Origin: Synechococcus sp. UW140
GTDB lineage: Bacteria; Cyanobacteriota; Cyanobacteriia; PCC-6307; Cyanobiaceae
Direction: 5' to 3'
NCBI RefSeq assembly: GCF_900474295.1
Contig: NZ_UCOB01000023.1
Span: 124,001-188,000, forward strand
Length of the DNA: 64,000 nucleotides
Part shown: piece after piece, positions 59,037-64,000 of the stretch
How positions within the stretch are numbered: position 1 is the stretch's first letter
Layout: each line of letters opens with the position of its first letter
Notes under the pieces: generated by a model
Told to the model about the DNA's origin: nothing
Seen by the model: only the letters and a program-made list of their open reading frames with translations
Databases searched by the model: none
Program-made: the position numbers and the translations under genes

Positions 59037-60883
59037 TGCAGCATCCCCTCCAGCTCTTCAATTCCTTGCAGGATTTCCTTCTCGATTATGCGCAGTTCCG
59101 CAAGGATCTCTAGGGGAGGGCGGTGTTCTTCTTCTTCGTAAACGATTTCTTTGTAGCGATTGAGACTGAGGTCGTAACCCTCTTTCGCGATTTCATCTTT
59201 AGATACGCAGAAGCTCTGGGCGGTGCGTTCTCTTTCGCGTTCTGAATCTTTGCGTTGGCGCCAGCGTTTGAGGCAGTCAGGCAGGTTGTTCTTCTCGTGT
59301 TCGCCTTCGGCTAAGGCTTCCTTCGGTGAAGGCCCGAGCTTCTCTAGCGCTAGCAGCGGATTACGCTTGTCATCAAGGCTCCACCCATCGGCAGCCATGT
59401 CGTAGAACCACACCTGATCGGTGCCGCCCCGGCCGGTTTTGGTGAAGAGCAAGATCGCCGTACTGACACCGGCATAGGGGCGGAAGACTCCGCTGGGCAG
59501 CGAGACAACGCCTTCAAGGAAGTGGTCTTCGACCAAGCTGCGGCGCAGTTCTTTATGGGCTTTGCTGGAGCCAAACAGCACGCCATCCGGAACGATCACA
59601 GCCGCGCGGCCGCCTGGTTTGAGCAGCTGCAGGAACAGCGCCATGAACAGCAGTTCGGTTTTTTTGGTCTTCACGACGCGCTGCAGCTTGCCGCTGGTGC
59701 TCTCGTAGTCGAGTGATCCAGCGAAGGGAGGGTTGGCGAGGATCAGGGTGTATTTGTCTTCCTCGATCGCGCCATCTTCTGAAAGCGAATCGCGGTAGCT
59801 CACATCAGGGTTTTCAACCCCGTGCAGCAGCATGTTCATCGCGCCGATGCGCAGCATCGTGTTGTCGAAATCAAAGCCATGGAACAAGCCATGGTTGAAG
59901 TGCTCACGTAATTCCGGATCGCTGAGGATTTCCGGATGGTGTTCACGCAGGTATTCGCCCACAGCAACGGTGAATCCGCAGGTGCCACAGGCCGGATCCA
60001 CCATCACCTCACGCGGTGTGGGTTCCGTCATTGCCACCATCAGCTCGATGATGTGGCGCGGCGTGCGGAACTGGCCATTGGTGCCGGCGGTCGCCAGCTT
60101 GCCGAGCATGTACTCGTAGATATCCCCCTTGGTGTCGCGGTCTTGCATTGGCACTGCGTCCAGCAGATCCACGACTTTTGCAAGTAACAACGAAGTAGGG
60201 ATCGTGAAGCGGGCATCTTTCATGTGATCCGCAAAGGAACTGCCTTCTCCTCCCATTTGTTGTAAAAATGGGAAAACACTTTCACTCACAGTCGAATACA
60301 TCTCAGCCGGGCTGGCTTGCTTAAATCGGCTCCATCGCAGTTGTTCATAAGGCCGCCCTTTCGGATCATTGCCCTCAGGAAAGATTTGCCGCTGGATTGA
60401 CTTTCCTGTTCGATTGGCTTTATTTTCTTCGAGAGTCTGTAGCTCGTCTAATCGGCGAATAAACAACAAGTAGGTGAGTTGTTCAAGCACCTCTATTGGA
60501 TTAGAGATGCCACCACTCCAGAAAGCATCCCAAATACCGTCAACCTGGTTGCGAAGTTCCCCTGTCAGTACCGAAGCCGCTGTGGTGCCAGGGGCGATTG
60601 CGCTTGGTTGGGGTGCTGCAGTTGAATTTTTCTCCCTAGGAGTAGTTCTAGTTCGTTGCGGTGGATCGACTCCAGGAGCCTTCAGCCCTCCTCCGGGGCC
60701 CATTGCTGCCTCGGCTGCTTGCATTGAGATGACTCGTGCCTTGAGTTCCTTCAGCTCCGCCTCGCTGATGGTTTCGGCAATTTCCTGCTCCAGCGCTGCT
60801 TTGATCTCAGCGTTGCTGATCCGGCTGCCATCCTCTGGGATCAGCATGATCAGTGTGTCAGTGAGTTCGGTGCGGATCGTCAT
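59033..60883 (-). CDS. hsdM: Type I restriction enzyme methyltransferase subunit HsdM
   Basis: The N-terminal helical HsdM_N region follows a 120-residue lead that includes a Pro/Thr-rich linker. The N6-adenine methylase core shows QFRTPRHIIELMVAMTEPTP, VMVDPACGTCGFTVAVGEYL (SAM motif near 297) and LILANPPFAG, where NPPF near 382 is the catalytic motif. A helical C terminus ends with the coiled coil that meets HsdS. The N-terminal extension with a putative helical pair is longer than in the E. coli type. The gene is intact and coupled to hsdS. Confidence 0.95.
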   Translation of the reverse strand: MTIRTELTDTLIMLIPEDGSRISNAEIKAALEQEIAETISEAELKELKARVISMQAAEAAMGPGGGLKAPGVDPPQRTRTTPREKNSTAAPQPSAIAPGTTAASVLTGELRNQVDGIWDAFWSGGISNPIEVLEQLTYLLFIRRLDELQTLEENKANRTGKSIQRQIFPEGNDPKGRPYEQLRWSRFKQASPAEMYSTVSESVFPFLQQMGGEGSSFADHMKDARFTIPTSLLLAKVVDLLDAVPMQDRDTKGDIYEYMLGKLATAGTNGQFRTPRHIIELMVAMTEPTPREVMVDPACGTCGFTVAVGEYLREHHPEILSDPELREHFNHGLFHGFDFDNTMLRIGAMNMLLHGVENPDVSYRDSLSEDGAIEEDKYTLILANPPFAGSLDYESTSGKLQRVVKTKKTELLFMALFLQLLKPGGRAAVIVPDGVLFGSSKAHKELRRSLVEDHFLEGVVSLPSGVFRPYAGVSTAILLFTKTGRGGTDQVWFYDMAADGWSLDDKRNPLLALEKLGPSPKEALAEGEHEKNNLPDCLKRWRQRKDSERERERTAQSFCVSKDEIAKEGYDLSLNRYKEIVYEEEEHRPPLEILAELRIIEKEILQGIEELEGMLQ

Positions 60884-60975
60884 TGATTAACGGCGGCCTC
60901 AGGCCTATGAATCGATTGTTGGTGAGAATGTCCAGCATGGAATCCCCCGCTCGGGAGATATTCAGGATTTACCTG

Positions 60976-61302
60976 TTACGGCGTGCCTTCTGCGATGCCG
61001 CCGGCTTTGGCGTGTTGGTAACTGCCCCCCAGCAGGGCATCCACCAATGCTTCGATGCGGTTGATTTCTTCCTCGCTGCAAACGTTTTGGCCGCTATGGG
61101 CCATCGGGTCAAACACCACGCATTGCTGTGGGTATAGCTGTCCTGTACTGCTTTGGCTGGGTTTGGCCCAGCTGATGCGATTTCTGCATTTGGCAGGGCT
61201 GGCTTGTCGCCTCCGGGCTCCCAACCCGTGCAACCACGCGACGATCACCGGGCTAATCAAGAAAAGCGATAGCTGGCTACGTTTGATCAGCTGTGTGGAC
61301 AT
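60976..61302 (-). CDS. Unknown protein upstream of hsdM (108 aa)
   Basis: ATG 61302 (MSTQLIKRSQLSLFLISPVI) follows the site GGGAGGTGA by about 12 bases. The N-terminal segment could be a signal-anchor. The second half (QLYPQQCVVFDPMAHSGQNV and CSEEEINRIEALVDALLG) is globular and protein-like. It lies in the same frame as the preceding gene beyond that gene's TGA, so an original fusion is possible. It is 92 bases before hsdM on the same strand. No family recognised. Confidence 0.45.
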   Translation of the reverse strand: MSTQLIKRSQLSLFLISPVIVAWLHGLGARRRQASPAKCRNRISWAKPSQSSTGQLYPQQCVVFDPMAHSGQNVCSEEEINRIEALVDALLGGSYQHAKAGGIAEGTP

Positions 61303-61314
61303 AGGCACCACGTC

Positions 61315-61818
61315 TCACCTCCCATCGGATGCGCTGGGCAACGCTGTATTGGAGTCTGCGACTAGCAACAACATCGCTTCTATCCGCTCCAGGCGCTGAT
61401 CAAGACGTCGCTCAAAGGCGATCAAGCGAGCATCGAGCTCATCGGCAGTGAGGGCTTTGGATCGCCGAGTGGGGGTGGTTTTGGCGGGCCAGGATCCTGT
61501 TTTGCAGGTCTGGACAATCACGGCCCAGGTGGGCTTCTTCGGTGCAGGACCGATCTGACTTTCGATCCAGGCCTGTGCCTCTGCCGCCTTCTTGAAGCGC
61601 TTCTTTAGTGGGGCTTGGTCGCATTCTGCTGCCGGGAGGAGGGCCGCAGCCTGAAGGGCGGTTCGTGCAGCAGTTGTGGAGTTCTCCTCAGCGGGAACAA
61701 GCTCATCCACCATCTGGCGGATGTGGGTGTTTTGTTCACTGATGGTTCGGTAGAGCGCGGCGTCGCTCTTTGCCATTCCGGCCATGAGTGCTGCGAAGCG
61801 ATCGCTCAGTTCCCCCAT
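61315..61818 (-). CDS. Unknown helical protein of the defence operon (167 aa)
   Basis: From ATG 61818 the protein is helical (MGELSDRFAALMAGMAKSDA), with a central basic segment APLKKRFKKAAEAQAWIESQ. PTWAVIVQTCKTGSWPAK follows, and a C-terminal coiled coil (LDARLIAFERRLDQRLERIE). The start lies 5 bases after the stop of the coiled-coil gene upstream, so the two are cotranscribed. No signal peptide. The basic middle might bind nucleic acid. Family unknown. Confidence 0.6.
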   Translation of the reverse strand: MGELSDRFAALMAGMAKSDAALYRTISEQNTHIRQMVDELVPAEENSTTAARTALQAAALLPAAECDQAPLKKRFKKAAEAQAWIESQIGPAPKKPTWAVIVQTCKTGSWPAKTTPTRRSKALTADELDARLIAFERRLDQRLERIEAMLLLVADSNTALPSASDGR

Positions 61819-61823
61819 GGTGT

Positions 61824-62312
61824 TCAGCTAGCTCCACGCAGCAAAAGTTTCATTCGCTCAATTAGTTGGTTGATTTGAAGGATCGACCAAAAGCCGGTGT
61901 ACCCCTGCTTCGCTTCCTCTAGGTCATGGAGTAAGTGATCAAGCGCTTGTTGCTTGTTCTCAAATGCTTCAAGTTCCTGATGCATGTCTTGAGCGATTCG
62001 CATGGCTTCAGCCTTTTCTTCCCCAATGGCGACCAGCCGCTGTTCGTAGGTCTTGAGTGTGTTGAGGAAGTTCAACCGGGCTTCACTAAACTCTCTCGAA
62101 CGCCGTTGCAGCTGCCCACGTGAACGCATCAGTGAGGCATGGCTGTTTCGCATTGCCTTGTAGTGGTGCTCGAGTTGAGCTCGGCTGAGTCCCTGGGTTG
62201 TTCGAGGGAAGTCGCTCGTGGATCTCATCCCCGTGTATTCAACCTGAGCTTGGATCGAGCTTTGGCTGGCGGTGTCCAGTTCAGATGGGGGCAGTACGTT
62301 CTCGTTATTCAT
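61824..62312 (-). CDS. Coiled-coil protein heading the defence operon (162 aa)
   Basis: ATG 62312 (MNNENVLPPSELDTASQSSI) starts a polar N-terminal part. A long coiled coil fills residues 50-140 (LSRAQLEHHYKAMRNSHASL, then KTYEQRLVAIGEEKAEAMRI and ENKQQALDHLLHDLEEAKQG), and the protein ends in a short aromatic segment, FWSILQINQLIERM. It resembles structural or scaffolding coiled coils; no enzyme motif is present. It is the first gene of a leftward run that leads to hsdM. The upstream open frame is less protein-like. Confidence 0.6.
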   Translation of the reverse strand: MNNENVLPPSELDTASQSSIQAQVEYTGMRSTSDFPRTTQGLSRAQLEHHYKAMRNSHASLMRSRGQLQRRSREFSEARLNFLNTLKTYEQRLVAIGEEKAEAMRIAQDMHQELEAFENKQQALDHLLHDLEEAKQGYTGFWSILQINQLIERMKLLLRGAS

Positions 62313-62685
62313 AAGGTTGTTCGCCCTGGAGGGTGATGGATCATGTCTAACCTGGAAGTTGGCTTCAGCGGCTGAGAAATCTATGAGCCATGGTGCTTCT
62401 CCATTCATTCACTTACTTCTTTGATCGAAGGTGTGTTCAGCCTTAATGTGTCCGTGTCTAGGGTTAAACACATCCCCCAAATGGGGGATATGTGCACGAT
62501 TTGAATCCCGGCAGCTCGAGGTGCTGGCCTCCGTTGAAGCGGTTGGGCGCTGGGTGCCAACAGCATTTCCATTCCCCAGCTCAAATGGGAGCAAACCCTG
62601 GATCCGGGGCTCTCGTCAGCGTTCAGAAAGAACAGCCGCGCGTTAGTGCCTCCGGTACAACGGCCTCAGTGAGAGCGACGGGCCC
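62313..62685. other. Promoter region and hairpin between divergent genes
   Basis: This should contain promoters for the leftward defence operon and the rightward gene at 62686. The hairpin at 62469-62494 is listed separately. No gene is supported. Confidence 0.4.
62469..62494. other. Hairpin with CCCCC/GGGGG stem
   Basis: CACAT-CCCCC (62469-62478) can pair with GGGGG-AT-ATGTG (62483-62494) across AAAT with a 2-base bulge. A similar CCCCC-ATTT-GGGGG hairpin occurs at 16079-16092. Function unknown; possibly a terminator or operator. Confidence 0.4.
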
Positions 62686-62907
62686 ATGATCACTGATCAG
62701 TTGCTGAAGCAGATTCAGGCGGTGGCCGTGCAGTCGCGGCGCCCGATCTGTTCGCAGGACATCCGCCGCACTTGGATGGCCACCAGCCAGCTCACGGAGC
62801 AGAAAGCCAAAGCCTGTTTCCATACCCTCGAAATGCTCGGGGCCGGTGCAACGTCCACCGACGGCTCCGGCACCATGCTCTACAGAGCCGTGATCGCCTT
62901 TGATTGA
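62686..62907 (+). CDS. Small hypothetical protein (73 aa)
   Basis: ATG 62686 (MITDQLLKQIQAVAVQSRRP) opens a helical protein with a helix-turn-helix-like rhythm: ICSQDIRRTWMATSQLTEQK, then ACFHTLEMLGAGATSTDGSG and a closing strand. A small winged-helix fold is conceivable, but no family is recognised. It is followed by the second copy of the candidate RNA on the opposite strand. Confidence 0.6.
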   Translation: MITDQLLKQIQAVAVQSRRPICSQDIRRTWMATSQLTEQKAKACFHTLEMLGAGATSTDGSGTMLYRAVIAFD

Positions 62908-62928
62908 GCGGCTTGAGCGCTAGTCGAA

Positions 62929-63061
62929 AGCCCCACCGTGATGGCGGGGCTCCCTGGATATCGCGGCCTGGTCTGGGTTGGTGATGACGTCTTTTTGTTT
63001 GTTCTTCACCGTGCGTTCACGATCGCCCGATCAAGGTTGGGAGGGTGTGAGCGGGCTCACA
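62929..63061 (-). ncRNA. Candidate structured small RNA, copy 2
   Basis: This is the paralogue of 47837-47973, read on the minus strand. Hairpin 1 is TGTGAG-CCCG-CTCACA (63061-63046). The GGTGA...TCACC stem has a completely different A-rich loop (AGAACAAACAAAAAGACG). The tract GACCAGGCCGCGATATCCAG is retained, and the last hairpin AGCCCCGCC-ATCAC-GGTGGGGCT (with one G-U pair) is followed by TTT. The distance from the GTGAGCC start to GGCGATCG is 33 bases in both copies. No start codon precedes the coding-like frame here, which favours an RNA. Confidence 0.58.
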
Positions 63062-63271
63062 CCAGCCTGTGTTGTTGCGCACCGCATCGGCTTGGTTTGA
63101 AAAGGCTGTCAGGGTTCGGCTGCGGCGAATGCACGCAAGTGCAGAGCCAGGTTTGAACGGTTGGAGCCTGATCGGCCACCCAGCACAGTTGTGCTGGAAC
63201 TCTTCATTTTTCCTTCCGGGTTGTCAGCATTTAATCCGTCTAGTGTGACAATCCATTAGGCGCACATTTCC

Positions 63272-63466
63272 ATGAAGGGACATGCTGTGTTCCCGTTGTC
63301 GTCCCTCAAGTGGGGTGAGGATGGCGATCTTTCTCAGCACGACACTGCTGCTCTGATCTCTCGCTTAGCCAGAGCCGAGAAATCCCGTCGCAGCTTGGTT
63401 GATCACCACAACCTCAAATCGGGAAGGTCGTATAAGCCAAGGGTTCCCACGCCCTTGCCGCTCTAA
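63272..63466 (+). CDS. LSSLKW-type small protein, copy 2 (64 aa)
   Basis: ATG 63272 (MKGHAVFPLSSLKWGEDGDL) opens a helical, basic protein with SQHDTAALISRLARAEKSRR and a Pro-rich end. It shares the LSSLKW core and following spacing with the 55-residue protein at 23004. No membrane segment. Family otherwise unknown; function not inferred. Confidence 0.6.
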   Translation: MKGHAVFPLSSLKWGEDGDLSQHDTAALISRLARAEKSRRSLVDHHNLKSGRSYKPRVPTPLPL

Positions 63467-63541
63467 TTTCTCGCGTTGTTGATTGCATTGACCGCCCTCG
63501 GATTGTCTTGAGGAGGGCGACCAATGCGTTACCAGTTCTGT

Positions 63542-63973
63542 TCAGTCTTTTCGGCCCTTGAGGTAAGCCTCATCCGCTTCCTGCATAGCTGCGTCATCGT
63601 CGTGGAACGTGCAGCCATAGAGCAGGTTGTTGATGCGCTCGACATCGAGCTCGCGCTCACCCACGTCGTCCCACAGGCGGCGTGAAAGCTCGTCGTCTGC
63701 GAGCTTGAATTGGGCTTCTGCCAGATCCCGCGTGATCGCGAAATAAGCTTGGCGATCGTTGCGGCTGCGGGCTTCCGCAGTGGTGATGGCCGGGGCGACC
63801 TGATCCTTCACGTAGGCGACGCCGCGGTAGCTCAGCTGTGGATGCAGGTCGCGCTGAGCCTTCTCGCGGCAGGTGTTGTAGTGCTGTTGGTGGTAATTCA
63901 GCACGCGGCAGGCTTTTGGGGCTGCTTTGTGGTGGGGTTCGTAGGTCTTGCCCCGGTAGAGAAGTGCACTCAT
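63542..63973 (-). CDS. DUF4278-like protein (143 aa)
   Basis: The N terminus MSALLYRGKTYEPHHKAAPK and the later HPQLSYRGVAYVKDQVAPAI carry two copies of the Y-R-G-x-x-Y motif that defines the short cyanobacterial DUF4278 domain. The rest is helical and acidic (ELSRRLWDDVGERELDVERI). No signal or membrane segment. It is complete within the window, with the start at 63973 close to the right edge. Function unknown in the family. Confidence 0.75.
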   Translation of the reverse strand: MSALLYRGKTYEPHHKAAPKACRVLNYHQQHYNTCREKAQRDLHPQLSYRGVAYVKDQVAPAITTAEARSRNDRQAYFAITRDLAEAQFKLADDELSRRLWDDVGERELDVERINNLLYGCTFHDDDAAMQEADEAYLKGRKD

Positions 63974-64000
63974 GGTGTCGTTCCAGCGAAAGCTCAGGTC

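Noticed and set aside
61302-61320. Readthrough of the TGA between the two proteins at 61315 and 60976
   Set aside because: The frames are continuous, but GGGAGGTGA followed by an ATG gives the downstream gene its own start, so readthrough is not needed.
1-64000. tRNA, rRNA, CRISPR array or complete insertion sequence
   Set aside because: I saw no T-arm-like GGTTCGAATCC with a matching acceptor stem, no regularly spaced direct repeats apart from the coding 15-bp unit, and no transposase.

Overview
The window looks like a chromosomal stretch of a marine picocyanobacterium, most likely a marine Synechococcus. I judge this from gene content and not from a marker gene. It carries an SLH-OprB type outer-membrane porin, a zinc-regulated outer-membrane protein beside Zur and ZnuA, Nif11-like and double-glycine peptides, a YjbQ protein, a glycoside hydrolase family 57 protein and many very small, single-operon proteins typical of these compact genomes. 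There are no rRNA genes, tRNAs that I could recognise, CRISPR arrays, complete insertion sequences or photosystem genes. Base composition is moderately GC-rich; the left-end small-gene cluster, parts of 21-23 kb and the restriction subunit gene are visibly richer in AT.

Layout. 0-3.4 kb: the 3' end of an M32 carboxypeptidase gene, a cluster of tiny overlapping leftward genes (880-1552) and an outer-membrane beta-barrel gene. 3.6-13.4 kb: small conserved proteins, a methyltransferase, a pentameric ligand-gated channel homologue translationally coupled to a periplasmic binding-protein-like gene, a LOG-type phosphoribohydrolase, a GT2 glycosyltransferase, a DCC-family protein and a Nif11 peptide. 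13.4-15.6 kb: a leftward DUF2059-CsgG-coiled-coil operon. 16-21.3 kb: an acyltransferase-3 protein, an Ntn amidohydrolase, a decayed stretch with a DUF2256 relic, and a renalase-like flavoprotein. 21.3-24.3 kb: sparse DNA with several unannotated micropeptides, including a convergent paralogous pair. 24.3-33.3 kb: GH57, secreted proteins, YjbQ, a lipoprotein amidase and two proteins sharing the same N-terminal module.

33.5-39.2 kb is a coherent zinc-acquisition module: Zur, an outer-membrane protein with a (Glu-Asp-His-Gly-Asp)n tract, ZnuA, one palindromic Zur-like box between divergent transcripts, and a rightward YraQ-type permease - DUF1980 - unknown-protein operon. 40-46 kb holds an SPFH protein, a short-chain dehydrogenase, a second ligand-gated channel homologue and the major porin. 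46-52 kb has a double-glycine peptide, a GRAM-domain protein, a structured candidate sRNA, a possible RHH regulator, a cupin and a VWA-MerR pair. 52.4-62.3 kb is a leftward defence operon: three unknown proteins, then HsdM, HsdS, a GmrSD-like DUF262/HNH nuclease and HsdR, most with overlapping start and stop codons. The right end contains a second copy of the candidate sRNA, a small protein paralogous to one at 23 kb, and a DUF4278 protein.

The observations I think are least likely to be described already are: (i) the paralogous 27-residue membrane peptides at 22.2-22.6 kb; (ii) the duplicated three-hairpin RNA at 47.8 and 63.0 kb; (iii) a 20-nt element with identical spacing before two unrelated outer-membrane barrel genes; (iv) the coupled channel - binding-protein pair; and (v) the shared N-terminal module of the proteins at 30.3 and 32.5 kb. 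All functional statements rest on reading motifs by eye; no database search was run.
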